Below, piece after piece: positions 38,194 through 49,655 of a stretch of 64,000 bases of DNA. The notes beneath the pieces were generated by a model, which searched no databases, was not told the DNA's origin, and worked only from the letters and a program-made list of their open reading frames with translations. The first letter of the stretch is position 1, and the number at the start of each line of letters is the position of its first letter. The DNA comes from Ficedula albicollis. Taxonomy: Eukaryota > Chordata > Aves > Passeriformes > Muscicapidae. Where the stretch lies: assembly GCF_000247815.1 (NCBI RefSeq), contig NC_021681.1, forward strand, positions 16,025,192 through 16,089,191, read 5' to 3'. A program made the translations under genes and the position numbers.

Positions 38194-38987
38194 GTGGTAT
38201 AACAATTGTTATTATTTAACAGACCAGCATCTGGAGGATGTTAACATTTCAGATTAAAATAAAAGGGACAAGTGCCTCCTGCTTGAATTCAAGCTATTTA
38301 TGCATTAGCATTGCTCTCTTGCTTTGACTGGGCACCACAGCCCTGTAAAACTACATACAGGACAAACATTATCTTTTTAACAGAAGGTTTGATATGGTCA
38401 ATGACAGATGTTTGCAATTCAAGTTATTAAATGATGGTTCCATTCCACTTCAGTGTGTCAGAAATGCCTTCTCTTACTCTTTTTCCCTTCCCTTTTTTGC
38501 CCTTTTTCTTTATTCTACCCAAACTATTGTGGTTCACAGAACAGGACACTGCTAAGATGAATCACTATTTGATGTTTGAAATAATGAAGTGGTATAACAA
38601 TTGTTACTATTTAACAGACCAGCATCTGGAGGATGTTAACATTTCAGATTAAAATAAAAGGGACAAGTGCCTCCTGCTTGAATTCAAGCTATTTATGCAT
38701 TAGCATTGCTCTCTTGCTTTGACTGGGCACCACAGCCCTGTAAAACTACATACAGGACAAACATTATCTTTTTAACAGAAGGTTTGATATGGTCAATGAC
38801 AGATGTTTGCAATTCAAGTTATTAAATGATGGTTCCATTCCACTTTAGTGTGTCAGAAATGTCTTCTCTTACTCTTTTTCCCTTCCCTTTTTTGCCCTTT
38901 TTCTTTATTCTACCCAAACTATTGTGGTTCACAGAACAGGACACTGCTAAGATGAATCACTATTTGATGTTTGAAATAATGAAGTGG
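38194..38987. repeat. 395-bp near-identical tandem duplication
   Basis: Copy 1 is 38194-38588 and copy 2 is 38589-38983. They begin GTGGTATAACAATTGTT and end TTTGAAATAATGAA. I count three mismatches (TTATTATT/TTACTATT, CTTCAG/CTTTAG, AATGCC/AATGTC), about 99% identity. GTGG occurs at the start, the junction and the end, a 4-bp microhomology. The unit has no recognisable element or coding content. Confidence 0.97.
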
Positions 38988-39448
38988 AAAAATTAAATAC
39001 AGTATCTTGGAAAAACAGACAGGAGAAAAGAAAATGAGAAAAAATAGTCAGGGCAGAAAAAAATTAAGAATCTACCTGCTGAGAAGTGCAATGTTTGCTT
39101 TATGATACCAAATAACTGAGAAAATACAAGCTCAGTCACCAGAATGAAACCCAAGGCTAGGCACTACTTCAAGTAGTTCCCAAATAAGAGGCAATGTGTT
39201 CCAGAGCCTGTGAAAATTTAATATTTGTAATTCTAACAAAACACAGTCAGAATACTTAATAAAACCTGGTGGCTTGACTTGACATTTTGTGAACTACAGG
39301 TAAGTATACTGGTTCAATAACAGTTTTTATGCACTTGTTTTACACTGCATTTTTCCCAGGGCCTTTTCCTGAGGTGGTATTTCACAAAAGAAAATGCTCA
39401 GCCTGAGAGCAAAGCCAAGATGCAGCTCTGACGACTTGTCTCTGGAGG

Positions 39449-39484
39449 AAAATAAATAAATAAATAAATAAATAAATAAAATAA
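39449..39484. repeat. (AAAT)n microsatellite
   Basis: About nine AAAT/TAAA units in a row form a simple sequence repeat. Confidence 0.97.
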
Positions 39485-40960
39485 AAAGAAGCAGATCCCA
39501 CAAAGCAACTTGGGATGACTGCTAAGAGGACAGAAGGCCCCACACAGAGCCAGCTCATTCACACTGGTGAGGATCACAGGTCCTGACACTGGTGACTGTG
39601 CTGGAGACAACTGGGCAAAACTCCCTATCCCTGTAACTCAGAAGTTACTGAGTGCAGCAATGCTGCCCAGGCACAAAGGCACCAGCTTGGTCTCATGCCT
39701 CTTCAACATGGCCCAGCTTGCTTGGGGCAGTTTAAATCCAGTTTTGTACAAATGAGAACCACCACTCATTTCCAACTGGTTTCACTCGGTTCTTAACCAA
39801 CAGGAGAGAGGATTTTCTCTCCTTTGAGAGAAATCAGTGGACAGTTCCAAAAGGGTGCCCCAAACTGGAACACAGCTACTCCTTCTCAAGGGAACCCTAC
39901 CTTCCCACTCATTCTGCAGTGTTCAGGGGCTTTGTTGGTGCTTTAAGTGCTCCTGTGTGAAGGTAGCAAGCCCACCACAAAGAGGCCTGGAGCTTCAAGA
40001 TCGTTTTCACCAGCTGCATTTTGTAAGAGCCTGTGGATGATGCAGTTCTGACACTAATGAATAAAGTATTGCTTCATCTGCTGCACCTCATTCAGCACAA
40101 GAAACATATTAAAACGAGGGATGGATTAAGAAAGACTTTAAAAGTTTATAACACGCACTTTTAAAAAGCTTTTTCTAAGAAATAAGCCCCAACACAAGGG
40201 CTGTGGTCAGGGCCAGTCAGGATGATTTGCAACATAAGGTCACCTCTTTATTCACACAACATTTTTCAGCTCCATGAGCTCAGTCCTGTGAGGGATGGGA
40301 CCACAGCATCCATTGCAATTGGTGGGACCAGAAGAGTGTTAGAGCACTTCTCAGCCTAACTTTTTGCCCCACCACTGAGACACTGCCTCCTCCATGAAGC
40401 ATCAATGATTTTGTTTCAGCTTGTGGCAGAGATGAGGAGCAAGAGAGGGACCAGCAGATCCCATTGAAAATACTCTGGTACTCCCAGGACTCAATTCAGA
40501 GTAACAACGTGTTCCCATGCCTCATCTGGGCAGCAGCAATGGTCCACAGACATAACCCCTAACATGTGCAAGACTGCCAGCTCCTGCTGGCTGTCCAGTT
40601 CTGGATAACTGCATTATCTCACGTTAGTGCTGAGCAATGCACACAAAACCACCACAGGAGCATGGATGAGACAGCTCACTGTGCCTGCAGCCCAGCCTTC
40701 CTCCAACAACCAGCACAGCACTGCAGAGGCTCCTGAGATACTCCAAGGAACAGGTACAACACCCCTCTGCCTCTCAGCCAACACAGCCCTTCCACCAATG
40801 AGAATGCCTCCTGCTATGGAACAGAACCAGCACAGACAACCAGGAAAAAAAAATAAAATGAAAAAACCACAGAATCTTTCAGGTCAGCCTGAATTTATTC
40901 TTTCAGGGCTCTCAATACAAATAATGAATAGGCTCTGGACCTTGTTGGCTTCTATGAACC

Positions 40961-41112
40961 GTCAAAGACTGCACACCAGGGAACAGCTATAACACAGGGT
41001 ATCTAGTCCAATAAATCCATACCCAAGCTTCAAAATGTCAAAGACTGCACAGCAGGGAACAGCTATAACACAGGATATTTAGTCCAATAAATCCATACCC
41101 AAGCTTCAAAAA
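40961..41112. repeat. 76-bp tandem duplication, two copies
   Basis: Units 40961-41036 and 41037-41112 begin GTCAAAGACTGCACA and end CCAAGCTTCAAAA. Differences include CACCAGG/CAGCAGG and GGGTATCTAG/GGATATTTAG. Confidence 0.95.
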
Positions 41113-41216
41113 TTAAGACAGAGCTACTGATAGCAGCTGCTGTAAACAAAACCCACTAGGTATATCTGCCTGGGAAAAAAAACCTAAAAACACAACAGCA
41201 AAACAACAAACAGCCG

Positions 41217-41368
41217 GATAGTCCATGCTCCCTTGATAGTCCATGCTCCCCGTCCCCACAGCAGAATATTAACTTGCCAGTGCTCAAAAGCCTCCACACC
41301 CGGATAGTCCATGCTCCCTGTCCCCACAGCAGAATATAACTTGCCAGTGCTCAAAAGCCTCCACACCC
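41217..41368. repeat. Nested tandem repeat, periods 18 and 68 bp
   Basis: The word GATAGTCCATGCTCCC occurs at 41217, 41235 and 41303. The second and third occurrences head two approximately 68-bp units ending CAAAAGCCTCCACACC. It lies about 100 bp from the 76-bp duplication ending at 41112. Confidence 0.93.
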
Positions 41369-42845
41369 ATGAAGAAGAGGAGGGCACAGAGTCAAGCTCT
41401 GGGAAACCTGGATCAGCTGGGTTCAAGAACACACAACTGATGTCCACAGCACAGCCATGCCAGGAGCTGGTCCTGCTGATTTGCCTTGTCTTGTCATGAG
41501 TCACTTGTCCACTCCTCCAACCAAGGTAAATGGAAAGAGATGGTTTTAAAAAAGCGCAATTAAAACCTCAAAGGCCTTCACATGAGACCTGTTGTTCACC
41601 ATATCTGAAAGGTGGCCAAGGAAAGGAAGGAGAAAGGAGGAGATTGCTTTGAGTCTCATCCCTTCCTTTAGTTTCCATTATTAAATCCATTTAAGTGTTT
41701 CTGCAGATACTATATTCACCAAAGATAGTCATTACAAGGAAAGACATCAGCACTAATAAATACTGAATTTAGAAGTACCCAGCAGCATAAAGTGGCTAAT
41801 TTTGTAAAGCATGTCCTGAGTGCCCCAGAGTGTGACAGAGAAGCACCCCCAAGCACTGGGCAGCCCACAAACAGAGTGGCTGCCCTGTGAGGGATGTTGC
41901 CTGAACATCCCTTTCTGACCAGAGCTGGCATTGCAGCATCTCAGCTGTCTTAGACAGCTTGAGAAAAACACATGGTCCTGTTCATAAGAACAACAGACAT
42001 TGCAAGAATAACACAGATTTGGTTTTCTAGGAGTGGAAAGAGTCATCTTTGCAGGAGCAGGAGACCCCTTGGGAGCCATTCAATGATCTGGCACTTGCTG
42101 GTAGGCAAGGATGTTCTCCTTTCCTTCCCCACCACCATGAAATCATCCTTCAAGTGACTGCACACAGTGCCAGAGGAGGTGCATTCAATCTCCAGGGAGC
42201 TGCACTAGTGCTCACAAATGCTGGACTGCAAAGCCCAGCCCTGCAATCCAGCTGAGCCTCCCCAGCTCAGCACTGTGCTCTACCTGTTTCTGCTGGACTT
42301 GCAGAGCTTTATTTGGAGGCAAGGGGGAAAAGAACTTTTGTGGTTACCAAAACGATTCAAACCAAAAGGATCCAAACCAAAAGGCAACTTACACTGCAAA
42401 GTTTGTCACATATTACTTCCAAGCCATCCAGCAGCCCTGACTCAGCCTCTTCTGAGTACCTCTGACTGACAACAGAGTTTTACACATTTCTGAAGTCCCC
42501 AGTTCTAGCCTGACAATCCCCAGTGCCACTCCAGCAGCACCAGCCCCACAGTAGCAGGCACAAAGCCAGCAGATCAACTATCACCAACCTCATCCCACAC
42601 CAGATGCCTCCTCAGTCTGCCCCTCAGGGTGAGACCCCATTTTCTGGAACTAAGGCAAAGATGGAATTTGCTTCATCTGCAAGCTATAAATCCTTTCTAT
42701 CTTCCTGAGCCCAGCATAGATGGGAACAGCTGTGTGGCAGTGTTTCCCTAAGGCTGCAGCTCTGTTGAAGATACTGAAATACCAATTTAAGTCTAAAAGC
42801 TGGAGAGCAAGAGAGAAGTAAGTGGCAGACAGAGGAGGAAGGGCA

Positions 42846-43003
42846 ACCACAGAAATGTTTGGATTGGAAAGACTTTGAAAAATAATACAATCCAAAGCCC
42901 CTGCCATCAGCTGGGATATCTTTCATTAAATCAGGTTGCTCAAAGCTCTGTCCAACCTGACCCTGAGCACTTTAAATGATGGGGCATCCAGTGCTTTTAA
43001 ATG
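42846..43003 (-). mobile_element. CR1 LINE 3'-end fragment
   Basis: On the plus strand CACAGAAATGTTTGGATTGG, CAAAGCCCCTGCCATCAGCT, TTAAATCAGGTTGCTCAAAG, TCTGTCCAACCTGACCCTGA and GATGGGGCATCCAGTGCTT follow the reverse complement of the CR1 3' end. It is diverged and 5'-truncated, and the distal boundary is uncertain. Confidence 0.88.
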
Positions 43004-43704
43004 AAACAAAATTAATACCAACTCCTCAGAAAAAAAAAAAATATTAGTTTCTTTGAGAGATTTTTTGTGTAGGACAAAACCCATTGTGCACACTGCTGGA
43101 CAGGGTCTGCTGAGGAAAAGAGGGAGAGGGCAGGCAACACCAAACACATGAGCATGGAGAAAGAAGCCAAATCTATAGGAAGCAGACTGTCAGGACCCAT
43201 GGCTGGTTAATGCCTCACCCATCTCAGGACTCATCTTCTCCCAGCATGAAGAGAAGATGCTCTCAAACTTCAAACATATCTCACTCCATCCAAGGACCAT
43301 CCCTGATCCCAGGTAAACTCTTAGAGCTACTGCCGAGATGTCTGGACATCTAATTTTGATTTCCAGCCTAATTCCTCAGCAGCTATGCTTCCTGCCAATG
43401 CACAATTGTTCACCTTGTAGATAAACATCTTCTCCAAGCTTGAATGGCTCTCCTCTCCTCTCTCTATGGGGTAGATACAGAGTTCTGTAAGATGGTGAGC
43501 ACCAGCATTTCCCAGGAGCTGTGGTGCTCACACATCCCACAACCAGGCAAGGTTAGACCCCTGCAAACTGCCCCAGCGGGGAGTGGCAGCACTAAATCCC
43601 CCAGGAACCCAGCCCAGAGCACAGCAGGTGTTGTAGGACCTATACAAACAGGCTGTGCCTGCCTCTCGGGCTGCCTGCATGGCAGGGACTGTGCAGAATG
43701 CTAA

Positions 43705-43850
43705 GCAGGGCTCAGGTCTTATTGATGATGATTACAATTATGATCATTACTTCTACCACTACTGCAGTCATGCCCAGGGGCTCCCCAGCAGATCCCTGCA
43801 AGAGCAAGACACGGTCTGTGCTTTGATGAGTGGATAAATCTGGTCTGAAA
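43705..43850. mobile_element. Possible ancient amniote interspersed repeat
   Basis: An ATT/GAT-rich stretch leads into CTACTGCAGTCATGCCCAGG and GGCTCC, then GAGCAAGACACGGTCTGTGC. It loosely resembles the amniote repeat pattern with 'attactgcagtagtgcctaggagcccc' and 'agacagtccctgcccc'. The match is weak and from memory, and the family is not assigned. Confidence 0.3.
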
Positions 43851-46800
43851 CAAGCTGCAGCAACTCAGCGAGGAGAAGGGCTGGCAGCACCAGGAAAATT
43901 GCTACTTCAGTGGTATAAACACATGCCTTGAGTGCTTCAAATCACAGTAAAACGCTCCTGGTTTTTAAACTGTTGGCTGTTGCCATTTCACTTTTTTTTC
44001 AGTCATGTTACCATTTCTAACTTCTGTTAAAGTTCCATTAAGCATCTTCTAATCAGCACCTTCTGGCTGAGTTTTGTGCAGGTGTCAGGAAATAAAAAAT
44101 AAAATTGAAGTCAAGGTGAGACTAAAGAAATGCTTTGGTAGGAATTAGGAGGGAGAGGGGGGTACACACAGCACCTGCTCCACAGTCTGTCATCCCAGTG
44201 TCTTTCTCCTCTGCTTTCAATATGATCAAGAAATAAAACCATGAACATAATCAGCTGGACAGATCCTCTACATACAAGCAACACACCTACAAAATAATAA
44301 TAAGGCCCACAAGGCCAGGGCATGCACATTCCTAAACGTTAAAAGCCATGAGCTGAAGAAATTACCAGGAACAAAATTTGCCAGTCTCCCAGAGAGATGC
44401 CAGATACTACAAAGGCTGCAGGGAGTCAATTCCAGTGACACTGCTGGGGCAGCCAAGGTTGTAATGAGCACAGCCACCCCCTGACCCATAACAGCCCCAG
44501 GACAGCCCTTCCCCAGAGCAGTGCTGTTGCTCCCACTCATCTCCAGCAGAAGGATGCATGGGAAGCCCATGTGCCTCTCCAGATAAGCAGATGTGGCAGG
44601 GCAGGAGGGATGAAAACACACCAGGGTTCAAGGGGATTCTGCCTATCCTCTACCTACAGACTCACAGCTAACCAGGTGGGAAAGACCTGCATCCAACAGA
44701 GGACAAATTGAGGCAGAATGGCAGTGCCCCTGTAAGCAGGGAAACACTGGGGCCTGGAGCCATCTCCCAGGCTGAATGATTGCTGCAGAAATCAGGGAGG
44801 TCACTGAAAAAACTATTAGGGAGCCTGGAAGAGAAAAGGGAGCCATGGAAAGTGAATGAAGCACATTGGGCAAACTATTTCTCACTTCCCCCCCAGCCCT
44901 TGCCTGCCAGATCCCAACAGCCTCATGTTCTCAGGGTTATATATGGCTGGGTAATGGCTTTGCACGGGCTGCTGACAGCCACCAGCAGCGTGTCACCTTC
45001 TGGAAGTGGATTAGCTAAAGCTGCAGGCATGTTGTCACATCACTAAGCCTACCTCTGACCAGGTCTTGGCCAACCCTTAGCTCTTCCAGGCATGTCAGAT
45101 AAGGATGGGATCTCTAAACGCCCAGCATCAGACAAGGCAAGGAACTGGCGCTGACAGAGTCCCCTGGGAGCTCCTGACAGTCTCCTGGTTTCCAGCAGAC
45201 CCAGCAATGCTGCAGCACCAGGTACTCTGGGATGCACAAGAAAGGTCTGAGTGTCTTGTCTCCCCTTCTCAGCCTGCAGTGCATGCTCTGCGGGAAAACC
45301 TCCTTCCCCAAATGGCAAGAAACACTGAACTTTTTTAGAAGGTGATAACGTTCCTGAGTTACAATCAGACCTATAATCACTAAAACACTGACAATTAAGA
45401 CATACTGACCTTTTTTACACAAAAAATATTGACTGATCAAGAAGAGATTTCCTAGGGAAAAAAATTGACATTTTCCATTATTATTTTTAATTGCAAGAGA
45501 ATTAGAAAAATAAAAACTTCAACTTGACTTGAAGGTGACATTTTCTTTGCATTTTCAGAGACTAATTTTTACTTTTTAAATTCCAAATGTCTTTCTCTCC
45601 CTATTTCTCACTAAGTTTTGTTACTGAAGGCAGCAGAACAGGTGCATATGACTTCGCTTTTCCCCCTCCAACACATTTTCTTTTTTCGTTCTGAATTCTC
45701 CGAAGTTAGAGCAGCAGATGAAAAATACCCAAAGCACTCATCAGGCTTTTCCAACTTTCCTATAAAATGTCCTTAACTTTAGAAAATCACTCAAGTGCAA
45801 GATTTAATATGCTGCTTTGTTTTTCTTTCTCTTTTCCATTACTCCATAGTCTTCCTGAAAACGCATACTCTTTCAAAAAATAGAGCAGAAAGAGGAAAAA
45901 ATATACAGGTGATATTTATCTTATTGTATTCAACATAAAAGAGGAAAAAGTGGTGAAGGAACAATGTAGAGCATCCAAAACCAAATAAAAAAGCTGGTTT
46001 GGTAATTTTCTTGAATAGAGCTTGAGCTTTTCTTTGGAGAAAGGTTGGAGAGGAGGAGGGGAAGAACTTCCCCCCATTTCCTTCCGCAGTAAATCACCAG
46101 GAATAGAAATGTCATGCTCTGCCAAAGCAGCTACCACTCTCCCCTAAAATCCTTATACTTCACTCGTTTCTGCTGCAATTCCATCACAAACTCTCCATTA
46201 TCAGCCAGGGGCATCCCATGCAGGTTTCCAGCTGCAAGTTCCAGAGGTGCTCCCAGCCATGCACTCCTGCTCCTGGGAACTCCCTCTCTCCATGTGTCCA
46301 CAAGCCTGGAACCCAAATCCCACACTTGCTGCTCAACCACATCAAGAGAGGAGGACTTTCACAGCAAGAAGTAGAGGAAAGCTGACACAGGGTCACTGGC
46401 AGGCATTTGTTTTGCTGACATAACAGCTCCAGAGGCCATTGCAATGGTCATCTAAATACCTTCCCAATGTTTCATATTCAAGAGTGTTCCATAGCAGAGG
46501 GAAAGGACAAAAGTAAAGCAATCCACCCAGCAGACTGGAGAGAAAACACTTCTAGACTCACTGGCCAAATTTATGCCCTACCACCCCCAGCTATACTTAT
46601 ATTCCCACAGATCAATCCCTTGTTTGTAAAGCATTCCCACTATGCTGGGGTGAAAGAACCAATACTGAAAAGGGTTGTTTGAGCCCAAGCTCCTTGAATC
46701 ATCACATGCCAGCAGGGACCAAACAAGCAAAACCCCTTGAAAAGTACCTTTGGACATAGGCCATGTGTTTTCAATTAAAGCTGAGGAAGATCTGTCCTTG

Positions 46801-47005
46801 TGTCCTCTCCCAGCCCTGCACCTCTCAGGAGGGCAGCTAGCCAGAGCAAGGGGAAGGGATACCTTCACATTCTTTTTGATTTGAATAACCTGAGAAAGGG
46901 AGGCTCCCACAAACCAACAAACAGCAAATCAAGAACAGCCTGTGTTAGCAGTCAGCTCCTCTGAGCTAGGCAGTTATAGCTCCTTCCTAGAAAATAAATA
47001 CTCAC

Positions 47006-47198
47006 CATCACCTCCTGGCTGCTTGTATGGGTTGTACTTTGGTTTGGGGGCGACCACAGGCGCGAACTTCTTTGGGGTCTGCTGGGTGGACACGGAGATG
47101 CTGGGGGTCCCAAAGGTGTGTGTGGTCTCCATCCTCGCAGTAACGTGACCAACAGGCTCGTTGGTGCTCTTGGGTGGCAGCCAGGACGGGTGGGACAT
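47006..47198 (-). CDS. LPP: LPP, first coding exon (residues 1-64 and first base of codon 65)
   Basis: This exon encodes the N-terminus of LPP, a zyxin-family adaptor found at focal adhesions and cell-cell contacts that also shuttles to the nucleus. Translation from the ATG at 47198 begins MSHPSWLPPKST and continues with ARMETTH, SISVSTQQ and KFAPVVAPKPKYNPYKQPGG, which I recognise as the vertebrate LPP amino terminus. The lysine/proline block at residues 43-58 corresponds to the region known in LPP and zyxin to bind alpha-actinin. On the minus strand the exon begins at 47207, after a pyrimidine-rich acceptor ending CCCTCAG, so it carries 9 nt of 5' UTR (AGCTGAGCC) with G at -3. It ends at 47006 in ...GGT GAT G followed by the donor GTGAGT, in phase 1. 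The open frame runs a few codons into the intron, but those residues are not LPP. The upstream 5' UTR exons and promoter were not found in the window. Confidence 0.96.
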
Positions 47199-49490
47199 GG
47201 CTCAGCTCTGAGGGCAGACACAGAGGGAGTCACAGGTACATTAGCAACTTAGGCTGAGGAAGTAACAGCTGCAATCCTATTTTTCTGGTTTATGAACTCA
47301 ATCCTACAAAACCCTTCAAAACACATTTAACCGGTGCATGCTTAACTTTATTTATGTTGTTCCTAATGTATAAGACTTCAGATGCAAAATTGTCCTTCTC
47401 TCCCCAGCAGGTCAGAATTACTGATTGTTGGTAACTGCAAAAAATCATTGCTATTTTCTTCTTCAAACCAGAGCAGAGACAGGCTGATACCCTGAAGCAG
47501 CCCATCAGTCCCACCCTGCATCCAGCACAGTAGTGATATATTTGCCTTTCCCTGTTAGGCCTTTTTGAGTACATTAATGCACAACAGTGCAGGTGCTCTG
47601 GGGACAAGTCTAGTCAGATAGGCACACACACTTCCAAAATACACTTTTAGCACTTTTTCACATGTCATTTAGGACCCCATGCCCCAGTGATTTTCATTCA
47701 GACTTTTAAGAAAACAGATTTCAAAAGTAGCTAATCACTCTTGATGCCTCCATTTCTGAATGCCCAGCTTAAGACATTTTAAAAGCATGTCAATTTTGAA
47801 TAAATGCCAGAATCTCACAACCTCTGACAACCAGGCTCCTTTTAGACTTGTGTAACAAAAAACAGAGGCAGCCCAAATCATTACTTATTTATGAAAATCT
47901 TGGCTTTGGCCTCTTAAAAGCCTACATCACTTTTGAGAACTGGGTTCAGATGCTGCTGAAAATGTTGCCCATAAAAATCCTGTTAATTCTGATGAACAAG
48001 TGCTTTTCACCACACACAAACCACACTCGCTGGGTAGCCATGGTAGTCCTACTGCACCATCAGATGGTCCTATGGAACTGGATTTGAGATTTCATGGAGA
48101 AATGAAGATCCCACACTGATTAAAGTCAATGCTAATTTTGCAGCTCTTGAGCACCCTGCCATTTCTGCCCATGAAGCTTTGGTGCCAGAATCCCTTAAGG
48201 CTACCAAAACTAGCAGGCACCTGTGACCCAGATGAGGAAAGATTTGATTTCATCATGGAAAAGGATCAGTGCAAGAGATAGGACCAAGGTTTCCACATAG
48301 TAGTGCAGGGTCAGTACCTCAGCTGAGAGCAATGACTGTTAAAACTGATGGATATACAGGCATCCTTATTTCAACCAGTAAATTTACTTCAGGAAACAGT
48401 TTCCCACTTGAGGAGTAATTTCTACTTTAGGCCCCAAGGTCTGACCCAACACCAGGAGGTAGACAATTTTTGGTCATCTTCCACCTGCATTACTCCTTGT
48501 GTGAGAGAGGAAGTGGCAAGTGCCAAACAGCAGTCCCAACACTTCTGTCTCTTCCTGGCCATGCAGTCTGGCTGCTTGATGTGCAGACAGTGGTTTCACA
48601 ATTCCTACCACTAGGAAGGGCGCCTGCTGCACTAGGAATCCAGTACCAGTGAAAGTGAGGCACTGGAGCTAGCTAGAAATGGGGCAGACAGGAGTGTGGC
48701 AGGAGCAGCCCGGAGATGTATCCAAGGCTGAGCTGCAAGGACATGACTTTCCTCCCTCACAGGCCTGCTGTCCAACCCACAGGGAGAGTGCAGAGCATCA
48801 TCCTGAAAGCAAGAAGTGAAAGGCAGGTCCTCCCCACAAGGCAGGAGAGGAAACCAGTCACAGCAGTTGGGGCCTGAGGGCACACAAACCACCAACCCAC
48901 TGCCTGGCACTTCCCATTACCAACATCAGCCCCTCTGGACCTGGAAAAAGACTGTCACTCCAGCACTAAGATTCACCTACACTGCTGTCTCCTCCTCCTA
49001 CATTCTTCAAAATTGTAAAAGCAGCAATAAAACTCAGGCAACTATATAGGTCTTAAGAGGAGAAAGCAAAGAGGGCAGTCACCCTTAAGAGCTAAACAGG
49101 ACGAGCCTGCACTCTGCAGAGCTATTACATCCAAAGATAACTGTACCTTACCCATGGCTAAAAGCATCCAGGACTTTAATTCTGACAGGTTTTCAGCCTC
49201 TGGCTTGACACCTCATATGAAAGAGCCTCCTGCTGTAGTGAAGCACCCTCAGATCCTGGACATTACCTCCATACTGATCCAAAGCTAAAGGAAAAAAAAA
49301 TCCCAGTACTGACTAGATTATCACCATTCCTGCTCTGGAATGCTCCTTAACAACCCCCAGGCAGCATGCCTTGGTCCCATTGAACTCTCATGGTCTGCTA
49401 GGCTGATGACAGGCATGGGCTGTGTGATGCACAGACCAAGAATATCTGCTTCAGTAGCTAGGTTGCACAGCACTGAGGATGGCTGAAGAC

Positions 49491-49655
49491 AATGAAGAAT
49501 TTCAATGAACGAGTTTTAATGAAGAATTTCAATGAATGAGTTTAAAAAGCAGACTGCTCCTCTGGACAGCCTGGGAGCAGAGAGACAATGAAGAATTTCA
49601 ATGAACGAGTTTAAAAAGCAGTCTGCTCCTCTGGACAGCCTGGGAGCAGAGAGAC
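49491..49655. repeat. Nested tandem repeat, periods 27 and 69 bp
   Basis: AATGAAGAATTTCAATGAA occurs at 49491, 49518 and 49587. A short 27-bp unit is followed by two 69-bp units (49518-49586 and 49587-49655) ending CTGGGAGCAGAGAGAC. The 69-bp copies differ at AATGAATGAG/AATGAACGAG and AGCAGACTGC/AGCAGTCTGC. Confidence 0.95.

Noticed and set aside
40863..40960. Possible minus-strand CR1 start (CCACAGAATCTTTCAGGT)
   Set aside because: Only about 18 bases resemble the CR1 3' terminus and the following sequence does not continue the match.
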